This document shows positions 18,813 through 27,819 of a DNA stretch of 64,000 bases, in pieces. The stretch comes from Cytophagales bacterium (GTDB lineage: Bacteria; Bacteroidota; Bacteroidia; Cytophagales; Cytophagaceae): the NCBI GenBank assembly GCA_004294225.1, contig REBA01000009.1, positions 1 through 64,000 of the forward strand. The letters are read 5' to 3'. Made by a program: the position numbers and the translations under genes. Within the stretch, counting starts at the first letter, position 1. Every line of letters starts with the position of its first letter. The notes beneath the pieces are model-generated. The model searched no databases and was not told the DNA's origin. It was given only the letters and a program-made list of their open reading frames with translations.

Positions 18813-20378
18813 TTGAAAAATAAATCTTTGTACTTTTTTACATTTAATTTATTCAGTGTAACATTAATTTTGCTTTTTCAAGTACTAGTTTACTATAGCC
18901 ATCACCATCAATTTACCTATCCTTTAGATGATACCTATATTCATTTAGCCATAGCAAAGAATATATCAGAGCATGGGGTTTGGGGGCTCACTCCTTATGA
19001 GTTTTCTTCTGCTTCCTCCAGTATTTTATATACACTATTACTCTCCTTTATCATTCATTTTTTTGGGAATCATTTTTTAATTCCTTTGGTAATTAATTTT
19101 CTGTTTTTTATACTTTTAATTTTTTCTATTCACTATATTTCTAAGAAAGAACAATTTGATTTCAAAACTCAGAGTACCTTAAGTATTTTTATTTTTTTTT
19201 CGCCATTGCCAGCCCTAATCATAAGTGGTATGGAGCATATTACCCAGTTACTTATTGTAACGTGGCTTTTTTATATCTCTTCCAATTATCTTCAAAAGAA
19301 TGATATAGGATTAAAAAATCAATTCCTATGGTTTGTAATTATTGTATTGTCAGTAGCTATTAGGTATGAAAGCTTATTTGTAATTGCTGGAATTTTTATT
19401 ATACTATTTTTCAAGAAAAAATATTTTATTGCTATAAAGGTATTGTTGTCTGCTCTCATTCCAGTTATTTTATACGGCATTTATTCTATTCAACAAGGAG
19501 CCTATTTTTTGCCTAATTCTTTGTTGTTAAAGGGCGAAAGACCCAAACTTAGTTTATTGGGATTGTTTGAATATAGTCATTTATGGTTAGACAAATTGAT
19601 TCACACCCCTCATTTGATGGTACTTTTCATAGTGCTTAGTACTTTGATGATTTATGCTTTGGTAAAGAAAGAAACTAATTCGAGAAGATTTTATTTTCTT
19701 TCTTTATTGCTTATTGCTTTTACTATTCATATGGTTTTAGCAAGAGTAGGTTGGTTCTACAGATATGAAGCCTATCTTATCTTACTTTCTGGAATAGTAA
19801 TTACATTATATATTAAAGAGTTACATGCTTTTGTTGATTCCTTATTTAAAGGTAAGTTATTGAAGTTTTCTTTTTGGGTATTTCTGTTTATCATTTTTTA
19901 TCCATTAACTTGTAGAGCTATAGAAGCCATAAAGAACATATCCGTTTCCATGGCGAATATTAATGATCAGCAGATGCTTATGTCAGATTTTATATCAAAG
20001 TATTATGAAAATGAAACTATAGCTGCTAATGATATTGGGGCGATTAGTTATTATAACCCTATTTATCTAGTAGATATTTTTGGTTTAGCCAATCAAGATA
20101 TCATGAAATTAAGGGCGGCAAAGCAATACGATAGAAAACATATTCAAGAGTTATGTGAAAAAAGAAATGTTGCTATCGCAATTATTTATAAAGAATGGTT
20201 TTCAGATAAAATTCCAGAAAATTGGGTGTTGTGCGGTCAGTTCAGTATTGAGAATAATTATATTTGTGCTGAAAAGGAAGTATATTTTTATGCTGTTAGA
20301 CCTAATGAATCCAATTATTTGAGTGCCTCACTGAAAAGTTTTAGCCAGTCGCAGAAAGCGGTTTTTAAATTATATTAA
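18813..20378 (+). CDS. Polytopic membrane glycosyltransferase, GT-C/GT39-like
   Basis: A 521-residue protein with about 11 transmembrane helices and a soluble C-terminal domain of about 130 residues. The first external loop contains TYPLDDTYIHLAIAKNI, the Asp-Asp motif typical of the catalytic loop in GT-C transferases that use polyprenyl-phosphate sugars. The C-terminal region (IAANDIGAISYY, VDIFGLANQDIM) matches the tail of many bacterial GT39-like proteins. The start is TTG. It is followed 2 bp later by another GT-C-like gene, so they are probably translated from one mRNA. Confidence 0.82.
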   Translation: MKNKSLYFFTFNLFSVTLILLFQVLVYYSHHHQFTYPLDDTYIHLAIAKNISEHGVWGLTPYEFSSASSSILYTLLLSFIIHFFGNHFLIPLVINFLFFILLIFSIHYISKKEQFDFKTQSTLSIFIFFSPLPALIISGMEHITQLLIVTWLFYISSNYLQKNDIGLKNQFLWFVIIVLSVAIRYESLFVIAGIFIILFFKKKYFIAIKVLLSALIPVILYGIYSIQQGAYFLPNSLLLKGERPKLSLLGLFEYSHLWLDKLIHTPHLMVLFIVLSTLMIYALVKKETNSRRFYFLSLLLIAFTIHMVLARVGWFYRYEAYLILLSGIVITLYIKELHAFVDSLFKGKLLKFSFWVFLFIIFYPLTCRAIEAIKNISVSMANINDQQMLMSDFISKYYENETIAANDIGAISYYNPIYLVDIFGLANQDIMKLRAAKQYDRKHIQELCEKRNVAIAIIYKEWFSDKIPENWVLCGQFSIENNYICAEKEVYFYAVRPNESNYLSASLKSFSQSQKAVFKLY

Positions 20379-20380
20379 CA

Positions 20381-21964
20381 ATGTCAATAGCTGCTAAGTG
20401 GAATAATAGAGCGTTTTTCTTAAAAGTACTCATTGGCATTCTTTTGTTAGCGATTTCTTTTTTCCCTTTATTGATTAATTTCCCTTATAGAATTAATATT
20501 TTTTTAACTTGGGAAGGTGCCTATAGGTTGTATTTGGGGCAAATTCCATTTAAAGATTTCGGTTTACCAATGGGTTATGCTTATTGGATTATTCCAGCTA
20601 TCTTTTTTAAGTTATTTGGGCCGTATTTGTATAGCCTTGTTATTGCCCAATGTTTTATTAATCTTGCTGTTGGAATTGCATTTATTAAAATACTTAATTT
20701 ATTTAGAATTCATTTAGCAATACAATGTGTTGCGGTTTTGGTTTTTGGGCTTACCTATATTTTTCTCAATTATTGGCCTTGGTATAATCATACTGCTTTT
20801 GTATTTGGATTATGGGGCTTATCCTTTTTGTTAGAAATAGTATTAAGCAATTGTTCTAAGAGAGTATCAATAGGCTATTTGTTGATGGCTACTTTTTTTA
20901 TCTTTCTTTCATTTTTTACTAAGCAAGATTATGGTGCATTGTTTTGGATTTTTGGTTTAATACTTCTTGTATATATCTCGTGGTTAGAAAAGACTTATTC
21001 AATATTATTGATGTATATATTGGCAACAGCTTTTTGGTCATGTACATTCATTCTTCCTCTTTTGAAATATGATTTTGGTTATTGGTTTAATTATGGTCAG
21101 TTTCCGCATTCTGCAAGATTAAATTATGTCAATTTTCTCACCCGAATTTTAGGAGAATCTGAATGGGAAAAGTTTTATATATTATTTGTTTTTGGACTTT
21201 TTGTTAATAAATACCAATCAGATAAAAACATATTGACCAATAAAAAGGAAATATTATTTCTGCTTTTTACTTTAGGAATAATTGTATTGGTGCTAATCAC
21301 TAAGGTTACTAGCGTTCAAGCATTAGGAAATGAAACTTTCTTTTATGGTTTTGCTGTAGCTTATTTGCTTTATGCTTTGCCCTTACAATGGAATTGGGCT
21401 AGTAATAAACCACTGATAATTTGTTTTTTTGCAGTGACTTTTATTTTTTCTTCTTATTACTGGAAATACGTTACAATTGCCTTGAAATTACCTCCACCCA
21501 TTACTTTTAATAGAATTGCTGAGAAGCCCAAACCAGACTGGAAATTCACCAACTGGAGCGGTTTTAAAAAAGTATCCCTGCCTCCTTCTACAATAAAAGG
21601 CATCGACCGATTAATGAAAAGCCATGTAGTTCAAAAAAAAGATTTGAAAGTACTGAACATGACAGAGCTTACCCCATTAGCTTTAGAGTTAGGCTATGTG
21701 CCACTTAAAAATCAACCTCTTTGGTACCACATGAAAGTGGGCATGTTTGATAAAGAAGCTAAAACTTTTTGCAATAATATTTCTAATGGCTATTATGACT
21801 TGGTGCTTTTTGAAGGAATTCCTGCAATTAATAATTTCTTTCCTGCTCAGGTGCAAGAATGTTTGAAACAAAAGTATAAATTAGTAGATACTTTTGAAGC
21901 ACCAAGAAGATTAGAAGAAGGTTCTTATGTAGAAGTTTACATTCCAAAAAATGTTGAATATTAA
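20381..21964 (+). CDS. Polytopic membrane protein, GT-C-like
   Basis: A 527-residue protein with about 11 transmembrane segments and a C-terminal soluble portion (from about residue 375). The first loop has LTWEGAYRLYLGQIPFKDFGLPMGYAYW, a segment shared with many membrane glycosyltransferase-like proteins of Bacteroidota. The acidic residue expected of a catalytic loop is present as W-E-G. The C-terminal soluble part (LNMTELTPLALELG, YDLVLFEGIPAI) resembles that seen in oligosaccharyl or dolichyl-mannosyl transferase relatives. It begins 2 bp after the preceding gene and is followed by the MBOAT gene at 11 bp. Function inferred from fold and context only. Confidence 0.75.
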   Translation: MSIAAKWNNRAFFLKVLIGILLLAISFFPLLINFPYRINIFLTWEGAYRLYLGQIPFKDFGLPMGYAYWIIPAIFFKLFGPYLYSLVIAQCFINLAVGIAFIKILNLFRIHLAIQCVAVLVFGLTYIFLNYWPWYNHTAFVFGLWGLSFLLEIVLSNCSKRVSIGYLLMATFFIFLSFFTKQDYGALFWIFGLILLVYISWLEKTYSILLMYILATAFWSCTFILPLLKYDFGYWFNYGQFPHSARLNYVNFLTRILGESEWEKFYILFVFGLFVNKYQSDKNILTNKKEILFLLFTLGIIVLVLITKVTSVQALGNETFFYGFAVAYLLYALPLQWNWASNKPLIICFFAVTFIFSSYYWKYVTIALKLPPPITFNRIAEKPKPDWKFTNWSGFKKVSLPPSTIKGIDRLMKSHVVQKKDLKVLNMTELTPLALELGYVPLKNQPLWYHMKVGMFDKEAKTFCNNISNGYYDLVLFEGIPAINNFFPAQVQECLKQKYKLVDTFEAPRRLEEGSYVEVYIPKNVEY

Positions 21965-21975
21965 TTTTTTTACAA

Positions 21976-23412
21976 ATGCTGTTTAATTCATTTGAATTTT
22001 TAATTTTTTTTCCTCTCGTTATTGCCGTCTATTTTTTGCTACCACACCGATGGAGATGGTTAGAGCTGTTATTTGCTTCTTGTGTGTTTTACATGGCTTT
22101 TGTGCCAGAGTATATTCTTATTCTAGGGCTCACCATTGTTGTAGATTATTATGCGGGCATATGGATTGAAAATACTCAAGGAAAAACAAAGAAGCGGTAC
22201 CTTGTTATCAGTATAATTGTTACCTGTTTGATACTTTTTGTATTTAAGTATTTTTATTTTGTAAATGATAATTTATTGTTGATAGCTAATTTTTTTGGTC
22301 TTCATTATCCTACAAATTTTATAAAAATAATTTTACCTATAGGTTTGTCGTTCCATACTTTTCAGAGTTTGAGTTATGTGATTGAAGTGTATAGAGGCAA
22401 ACAAAAGGCGGAGAAGCACTTTGGGGTATATGCACTTTATGTCATGTATTTTCCTCAGTTAGTTGCAGGTCCTATTGAAAGGCCTCAAAATGTATTACAC
22501 CAGTTTTATATTCCCCAGTCATTTGATGTTCGAAGGATTTCTTCTGGTCTAAAACTCATGGCTTGGGGATTTTTTAAAAAGGTAGTGATTGCCGATCGCT
22601 TGTCTGTTTTTGTGAATTTGGTTTATAATGACATGGATCATTATACTGGTTGGTACATGATATTAGCCACTGTGTTTTTTGCTTTCCAGATTTATTGTGA
22701 TTTTTCGGGGTATTCAGATATTGCTATTGGTATTTCTAGAGTAATAGGCATAGACCTGATGAAAAATTTTGACCGACCTTATTTCTCTCAATCCATAAGT
22801 GAGTTTTGGAGGCGTTGGCATATTTCGCTTTCTACTTGGTTTAAAGATTATGTTTATATACCAATGGGAGGTAATAGGGTATCTTCCAGTCGTCAGTATT
22901 TGAATTTATTTACTACCTTTTCATTGAGCGGGATATGGCATGGAGCAAACTGGACCTATGTATTTTGGGGAAGTTTGAATGGTGTCTATTTAATCATTGC
23001 AATACTTATTAATAGATATGATAGTTTTTTCAAGACAAAATTTCAACTACCAACTTTTTTATTACAACTTTGGAATACTTTAAGCACATTCGTTTTAATT
23101 TGTTTAGCATGGGTGTTTTTTAGAGCTAATAATTTTGGAGATGCATTCCAGATTATTTATAAGATGAAATTTGCTTCTTTGGAACAACTTGGTGTTCCAC
23201 TATTTCCAGTTAATCAATATGATTTTAACTTGTCCATATTATTTATAGGTGTACTTATGGTTATTGAATATTTCCAAAAAGATAGAGCAATAGAAGAAAT
23301 GATAAATACAAAACCTCTATTCTGGAAATGGGCTGCTTATGTGGCTCTTATTCTGATTATATTGAATTTTGGGGTTTTTGAAAGTCAAGATTTTATTTAT
23401 TTTCAATTTTAG
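21976..23412 (+). CDS. MBOAT O-acyltransferase, AlgI/DltB-like (copy 1)
   Basis: An integral membrane acyltransferase of 478 residues that moves acyl groups across the inner membrane for glycan O-acylation. It starts LFNSFEFLIFFPLVIAVYF. Signatures are FPQLVAGPIERPQNVLHQF, IYCDFSGYSDIAIGISR, FWRRWHISLSTWFKDYVYIPMGGNRVS and the catalytic histidine in LSGIWHGANWTYVFWG. It is paired with an SGNH-like protein 9 bp downstream, as AlgI is with AlgJ/AlgX. A paralogue with the same partner arrangement lies at 42.6 kb on the other strand. Confidence 0.95.
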   Translation: MLFNSFEFLIFFPLVIAVYFLLPHRWRWLELLFASCVFYMAFVPEYILILGLTIVVDYYAGIWIENTQGKTKKRYLVISIIVTCLILFVFKYFYFVNDNLLLIANFFGLHYPTNFIKIILPIGLSFHTFQSLSYVIEVYRGKQKAEKHFGVYALYVMYFPQLVAGPIERPQNVLHQFYIPQSFDVRRISSGLKLMAWGFFKKVVIADRLSVFVNLVYNDMDHYTGWYMILATVFFAFQIYCDFSGYSDIAIGISRVIGIDLMKNFDRPYFSQSISEFWRRWHISLSTWFKDYVYIPMGGNRVSSSRQYLNLFTTFSLSGIWHGANWTYVFWGSLNGVYLIIAILINRYDSFFKTKFQLPTFLLQLWNTLSTFVLICLAWVFFRANNFGDAFQIIYKMKFASLEQLGVPLFPVNQYDFNLSILFIGVLMVIEYFQKDRAIEEMINTKPLFWKWAAYVALILIILNFGVFESQDFIYFQF

Positions 23413-23421
23413 ATACTTGAT

Positions 23422-24504
23422 ATGAATAAGAATGTGTTATATTTTTTTGCTAAATTATTTTTTCTAACACTGTTAGTATTATTAAGTAATTGGGGGATTA
23501 GGGCGATTATTGCTAACAAGTCTTATTGGGGCTTTGAGGAACTTGAAACTAAAAGACATGTTTTTGACCAGAAAATAAAAACATACAATAACCTCTTTAT
23601 AGGCTCAAGTAGATTTTACAGGCAAATTGACCCTATCACTTTTGATAAAAATATTGATTCAAGTTTTGGATTGCAATCTTTTAATTATGGTTTGCATTCG
23701 CTTTCACCACCACAAGTATATGATGTTTATGAAGAAATTCTTGCCAAAGATAGCCTTCAATTGAAATATGCCTTTCTTGAATTGATGAATGTCCCTCAAG
23801 TAGCAATAGTGAATCTAACCTCTGATAGAGTCATTTATTGGTACAATTGGCAAAGCTATTGGTTTGCAGTAAAAGCAATAAGTCAATCCAACAGAACCAT
23901 TGTTAGAAAAATTTATGGAATATTTTCTCATACATTTTGCTATTTTGAATATCTGCTCAATTTCAAAATGTGGTCAAAAGTAAATCAGCTAAAGACCAAG
24001 CAAGAGTCAGGTAATGCTGATTTAGAAATAGCAGGCAAGAACCTTAATGGTTTCTATAGCTATGATGAAGAAATGAATACAAGAAATAAAGCAAATTTTG
24101 ATTACAAAGGAATGCTCAAAGGATATAATGATTTTATGAACGACACTTCAAGTGTGAGCGATTATAAGGCATATAGTCAATTGGCATTTTCTAGTTCAAT
24201 AGATACAATCAACTACAATAAAATTCATTTACATAAAATTCAACAATTGATAGAGAAATCAAAACAAAAAGATATCCATTTGATAGTATTTCTTCCACCA
24301 AGATTAGTAGTAGAAGATTATGAAGAACTTATTCCTATTTTTGCTCAGATACCCAAAGATCATCGCATAGAGATTTCTAATAGCCATCTTTATCCAGAAC
24401 TTTATTTAGCAAAATATACTTTTGATTTTGGGCATCTAAACGAAGTTGGAGCTCAAATCTTTTCTAAAAAGATAGCACAAGAGTTTAATAAGTTGCAACA
24501 CTAA
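23422..24504 (+). CDS. SGNH/AlgJ-like partner protein of the MBOAT acyltransferase (copy 1)
   Basis: A 360-residue protein with one N-terminal membrane anchor (about residues 5-27) and a periplasmic domain. Block I is LFIGSSRFYRQIDP, giving a candidate Ser nucleophile, and the C-terminal block is FDFGHLNEVGAQIF, giving a D-x-x-H pair, the spacing expected of SGNH enzymes. AlgX/AlgJ-type partners take the acyl group delivered by the MBOAT protein and place it on the polymer. The family name is not certain, because overall similarity to characterised members cannot be measured here; gene order and motifs support the assignment. Confidence 0.75.
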   Translation: MNKNVLYFFAKLFFLTLLVLLSNWGIRAIIANKSYWGFEELETKRHVFDQKIKTYNNLFIGSSRFYRQIDPITFDKNIDSSFGLQSFNYGLHSLSPPQVYDVYEEILAKDSLQLKYAFLELMNVPQVAIVNLTSDRVIYWYNWQSYWFAVKAISQSNRTIVRKIYGIFSHTFCYFEYLLNFKMWSKVNQLKTKQESGNADLEIAGKNLNGFYSYDEEMNTRNKANFDYKGMLKGYNDFMNDTSSVSDYKAYSQLAFSSSIDTINYNKIHLHKIQQLIEKSKQKDIHLIVFLPPRLVVEDYEELIPIFAQIPKDHRIEISNSHLYPELYLAKYTFDFGHLNEVGAQIFSKKIAQEFNKLQH

Positions 24505-24515
24505 ATTTTCTTCAA

Positions 24516-25640
24516 ATGAGAATAGGAATAGAAGCCCAAAGAATATTTAGAGCTAAAAAGCACGGAATGGATGTAGTAGCACTCGAAACACTTTTGAGCC
24601 TACAACAACTTGATAAAAAAAATGAATACTTTGTATTTGTAAAGCCAGATGAAGATAATCAATGTATTCTTCCCTCCGAAAATATGCATATTATCCCTAT
24701 CTCTGGTATTTCTTATCCAGATTGGGAACAAATTCAATTGCCTAGAACAGCAAAAAAATATAATCTAGACTTGCTTCATTGCACATCTAATACAGCACCG
24801 CTATATACCAATATTCCCACATTAATTACTCTGCACGATATAATATATCTTGAACAGCTTAATTTTGGCGGCACAGCGTATCAAAACTTTGGAAATCTAT
24901 ATCGCAGATTTGTAGTTCCTAAGGTAGTAAAAAATGCCAAAGCTATTATTACTGTATCAGAATTTGAGAAGCAACAGATTTTAAATGGTCTAGAGATTGA
25001 TCAGAAAAAAATTGAAGTTATCTATAATGCCATTAATAATAAGTTTCATTGCAATTATTCTTCAGATGAGCTAAAAAGAGTAAGAATTCAATATAAGTTA
25101 CCCAATGAATTCATTCTTTTTTTGGGCAATAAAGCCCCGAAGAAAAATACAGAAAATGTTGTGAAAGCTTACATAAAATATTTGTTATCAAGCCCTAATG
25201 TCTTGCCATTAGTTATCTTAGATTATGAAAAACACCTAGTAGAGGCTATATTAAAAACCATTAATTCTGAAAGATATATAGACTCTTTTTGTTTCCCAGG
25301 TTATATCTCCTCTGCTGAAATACCTAAACTATACAATCTTGCAAAATTATTTTTATATCCCTCATTAAGAGAAAGCTTTGGTCTTCCAATTATTGAAGCC
25401 ATGGCATGTGGAACCCCAGTACTTACTTCAGATACCAGCTCCATGCCCGAAATTGCAGGAAATGCAGCGGTGCTAGTAAACCCGTATGATATTAAAGATA
25501 TGGCTCAGAAAATCTCAGGAATACTTTCTGATGAGGAACAAATTAGTGTCAAAATTCAGAGCGGATTAACTAGAGCAAGCTATTTTAGCTGGGAAAATAC
25601 TGCAAGAAAAGTATTAAATATGTATAAATCATTGATTTAA
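24516..25640 (+). CDS. Family 4 glycosyltransferase
   Basis: A GT-B fold retaining transferase of 374 residues. The N-terminal domain begins RIGIEAQRIFRAKKHGMDV and contains DLLHCTSNTAPL and LITLHDIIYLE. The C-terminal donor domain has FILFLGNKAPKKNTENVVKAY and the EX7E-type signature in SLRESFGLPIIEAMACGTPVLTSDTSSMPEIAGNAAVLVNP. It is cytoplasmic, membrane-associated and uses an activated nucleotide sugar. The gene follows the SGNH partner by 11 bp and is the last glycan gene of this block. Confidence 0.94.
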   Translation: MRIGIEAQRIFRAKKHGMDVVALETLLSLQQLDKKNEYFVFVKPDEDNQCILPSENMHIIPISGISYPDWEQIQLPRTAKKYNLDLLHCTSNTAPLYTNIPTLITLHDIIYLEQLNFGGTAYQNFGNLYRRFVVPKVVKNAKAIITVSEFEKQQILNGLEIDQKKIEVIYNAINNKFHCNYSSDELKRVRIQYKLPNEFILFLGNKAPKKNTENVVKAYIKYLLSSPNVLPLVILDYEKHLVEAILKTINSERYIDSFCFPGYISSAEIPKLYNLAKLFLYPSLRESFGLPIIEAMACGTPVLTSDTSSMPEIAGNAAVLVNPYDIKDMAQKISGILSDEEQISVKIQSGLTRASYFSWENTARKVLNMYKSLI

Positions 25641-25754
25641 ATATATAAAATAATTATATTTAACTGAAAGAATAGTATTACCTTTTGAAAGTATAGTGCA
25701 ATTATTTAAAAAAATATTTCTATAAATTGCGGTCACACTAAACCCTAATTTATA

Positions 25755-26975
25755 ATGAAAAAACTTATATCACTTATTATGATTGGTCTTGTAACATGGA
25801 CCAGCATAAATGCACAAACAGCAAAGAACTTGTATGAATCACTGGCATTTAGACAAGAGCTACCTGATAAATCTTATACAGATTGTGAAACAGGTGTAAC
25901 CAAATCCATTCATGGAACTTTAAATCAAGGCAAAGTAATTATTGTAACCAAGGCACCTACATGGTGTCCATATTGTAAGGTAAATATTAAAGCTGCTTTT
26001 GGAGGGCTTAAAGTTGCTGAAATTTTAAAAAAACATCAAGGAAAAATTGAGGTATGGGCTGGCTGGGATGGTCCAACCAATTGTAATGGAGCTATAAATG
26101 TGAGGAACAATGAAGTGAGCCAAGATAAATTTACCTTTACATTTGTGGATAACAATGGGGAAGACGCCTATTTTCCTGAACAATGGTGTTCTGGAGGGTG
26201 TGTAGTATTGGATCCTAAAACAAAAAAATGTGTTTGGGCGAATAGAAACGATGGCACTCCTGAATTTGGAATGCAGGGAGCAATTACTGCAGCAGAGCAA
26301 ATAGTAAATGGCACTTTTGTTTATCCAGATCAACAAAAGAATGTTGCTTTGTATAAACCTTTAGTAAATAATCCAGCTGTTGAAGATCAAAAATTTAAAA
26401 AAATAGGTAATTTCAATGATGGTGTAGAGTTTACTTATGCTAAGTTTAAAGGAGTACCTGAAGTAATTGTAGATTTAGGTAAATCTTATAATGTAACAGG
26501 ATTCTTTTTAAGCGTGTATTGGCAGCCTTTAGGATATATAGTTTCTGTTAGTGAAAATACTACAGGACCATGGACTACAATTGGAAATACTAATGGGTTT
26601 GGAGATAGAAATTGGGGTACAGTAAATGGAACTGGAAAAGGTAGATATGCAAGACTGAGTGGTAAATCAATTCAGGATGTTGGAGAGTTAAAAATATTTT
26701 CTGATGATGTTACTGCTAATGAAGAAGTGGTAGCTAATAATCAAATGTTTAATGTTTTTCCTAATCCTTCTTTTGGTGAAGTTAATTTAAATTTACCAAC
26801 GGATGAATTTTATCAAATCAGTGTTGAAGACATATCAGGAAGAAATGTTTATAAGAGTACTGAACTGTATAAGTCAGGTCAATCTATTAATTTGACTCAC
26901 TTAGATAAAGGTGTTTATATTATCAATGCTCAAACAAACAGCAATAAACTTAAAACCAAACTTGTTTTAGAATAA
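25755..26975 (+). CDS. T9SS-exported thioredoxin-fold protein with discoidin-like domain
   Basis: Residues 1-20 are a signal peptide ending INAQ. About residues 35-190 form a thioredoxin-like fold with APTWCPYCKVN, so a CxxC pair like that of thiol oxidoreductases; extra cysteines occur in WCSGGC and the CNGA segment. About 195-315 looks like an F5/8-type (discoidin-like) module (IVDLGKSYNVTGFFLSVYW). The last 80 residues are a type A sorting domain (VFPNPSFGEVNLNLP ... GVYIINAQTNSNKLKTKLVLE). So it is a redox protein placed at the cell surface or outside. Its target is unknown. It is monocistronic, closed by the strong palindromic terminator 19 bp downstream. Confidence 0.85.
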   Translation: MKKLISLIMIGLVTWTSINAQTAKNLYESLAFRQELPDKSYTDCETGVTKSIHGTLNQGKVIIVTKAPTWCPYCKVNIKAAFGGLKVAEILKKHQGKIEVWAGWDGPTNCNGAINVRNNEVSQDKFTFTFVDNNGEDAYFPEQWCSGGCVVLDPKTKKCVWANRNDGTPEFGMQGAITAAEQIVNGTFVYPDQQKNVALYKPLVNNPAVEDQKFKKIGNFNDGVEFTYAKFKGVPEVIVDLGKSYNVTGFFLSVYWQPLGYIVSVSENTTGPWTTIGNTNGFGDRNWGTVNGTGKGRYARLSGKSIQDVGELKIFSDDVTANEEVVANNQMFNVFPNPSFGEVNLNLPTDEFYQISVEDISGRNVYKSTELYKSGQSINLTHLDKGVYIINAQTNSNKLKTKLVLE

Positions 26976-26993
26976 CTCAATCTTAAGAAATGA

Positions 26994-27034
26994 CAATAAA
27001 AAAACCTTGAGATTATCTCAAGGTTTTTTTATTG
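26994..27034. terminator. Strong bidirectional intrinsic terminator
   Basis: A perfect 19-bp inverted repeat with a 3-nt loop, containing CCTTGAG/CTCAAGG flanked by A and T runs on both sides. It closes the T9SS thioredoxin-fold gene, and in the other direction the tRNA-like RNA gene at 27042-27187, whose 3' end lies 8 bp away. The rest of the intergenic stretch 26976-27317 is accounted for by that RNA and its promoter; the final 85 bp before the Lrp gene are A/T rich with no motif I can defend. Confidence 0.9.
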
Positions 27035-27041
27035 TTATTAG

Positions 27042-27187
27042 CTGAAGGGAGGGGATTCGAACCACCTACGGAGCGATTAGCTATAGCTCATAAATTAATT
27101 TTGTGGTCAACCCATTAAGCTACGTTTGTTTCGAACTCTCCACCCCCGAGACAGGAGGGCATGTCTGCCAATTTCAACACCCTTCAG
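27042..27187 (-). ncRNA. tRNA-like RNA with a very long variable arm
   Basis: A 146-nt minus-strand RNA. Its ends pair over 8 bp (CTGAAGGG / CCCTTCAG). In order from the 5' end: U8-G9-type linker; a D arm matching type II (Leu-like) tRNAs, TGTTGAAATTGGCAGACATG, with the GG pair in the loop; an anticodon-like arm CCCTC-CTGTCTC-GGGGG, whose middle triplet reads GTC; a variable region of about 75 nt closed by TGGAG / CTCCG; and a canonical T loop TTCGAAT with a one-mismatch T stem. No CCA is encoded. Inside the variable region TAGCT can pair with either of two AGCTA copies. A perfect promoter lies 14 nt upstream. The D- and T-loop signatures argue for a true tRNA fold, but it may be a tRNA-derived RNA rather than a decoding tRNA; an ordinary tRNA gene with an insertion is the main alternative. 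Confidence 0.6.
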
Positions 27188-27201
27188 TGAAGTAATTGAT
27201 A

Positions 27202-27231
27202 CAAACCTAATATAAATACTTTTTATTTCAA
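27202..27231 (-). promoter_or_regulatory. Consensus promoter of the tRNA-like RNA
   Basis: Minus strand TTG (27229-27231), 19-nt spacer, TAGGTTTG (27202-27209): a perfect TAnnTTTG element with ideal spacing. The predicted start is about 7 nt upstream of the base-paired 5' end, the distance expected for a stable-RNA gene. Confidence 0.7.
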
Positions 27232-27317
27232 AATTTTATATTAAAATCTTTAAATAATTATGATATTTTTAATATATTGGTATTTTAATTAAAAATTTTA
27301 TATTTAAAGCTTCGATT

Positions 27318-27779
27318 ATGGACAAAGAATATCAAATTGATAATACCGATAGAAAAATATTATCCCTACTTATGGAAAATGCAACTATGCCTTATACAGA
27401 TGTTGCCAAATTAGTCAATGTTTCTGGAGGAACAGTTCATGTTAGAATGAAGAAAATGGAAGAAATGGGAATAATCAAAGGCACTCAATTAACTATAGAT
27501 TATTCCAAACTTGGTTACGATATTACTGCATTCTTAGGAGTTTATCTCGAAAGAAGTTCCTTTTATGATGAGGCCTTAAGTGGATTGAATGACATTGATG
27601 AAGTGGTAGATGTAAATTATACCACAGGCAATTATAGTATGTTTGTAAAATTAATATGCAAAGATACACAACATTTAAGGCAAGTATTACATGATAAAAT
27701 TCAAAAAGTGGTAGGCATCCAAAGAACAGAAACCTTTATTTCTTTAGAACAATCTATAGTTAGAAATATTAAATTTTAA
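27318..27779 (+). CDS. Lrp/AsnC family transcriptional regulator
   Basis: A 153-residue DNA-binding protein with an N-terminal winged helix-turn-helix (about residues 8-65: DRKILSLLMENATMPYTDVAKLVNVSGGTVHVRMKKMEEMGII) and a C-terminal RAM ligand-binding and oligomerisation domain (about 70-150: AFLGVYLERSSFYDEAL, VVDVNYTTGNYSMFVKLICKD). Such proteins sense amino acids. It sits alone upstream of the small lipoprotein and the suf operon; its targets cannot be determined here. Confidence 0.93.
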   Translation: MDKEYQIDNTDRKILSLLMENATMPYTDVAKLVNVSGGTVHVRMKKMEEMGIIKGTQLTIDYSKLGYDITAFLGVYLERSSFYDEALSGLNDIDEVVDVNYTTGNYSMFVKLICKDTQHLRQVLHDKIQKVVGIQRTETFISLEQSIVRNIKF

Positions 27780-27780
27780 T

Positions 27781-27788
27781 TAATTTTG
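27781..27788 (+). promoter_or_regulatory. Candidate -7 element for the small lipoprotein gene
   Basis: TAATTTTG matches TAnnTTTG exactly, 31 nt before the ATG at 27820 and directly after the Lrp stop codon. No clear -33 TTG is present at the right distance, so support is partial. Confidence 0.3.
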
Positions 27789-27819
27789 AATATCTTATTC
27801 TATTTAATTGAGGTAAATC

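Noticed and set aside
9414-25640. Possible horizontally acquired glycan island
   Set aside because: No integrase, tRNA-adjacent repeat or clear change in base or codon use could be seen; composition resembles the neighbours.
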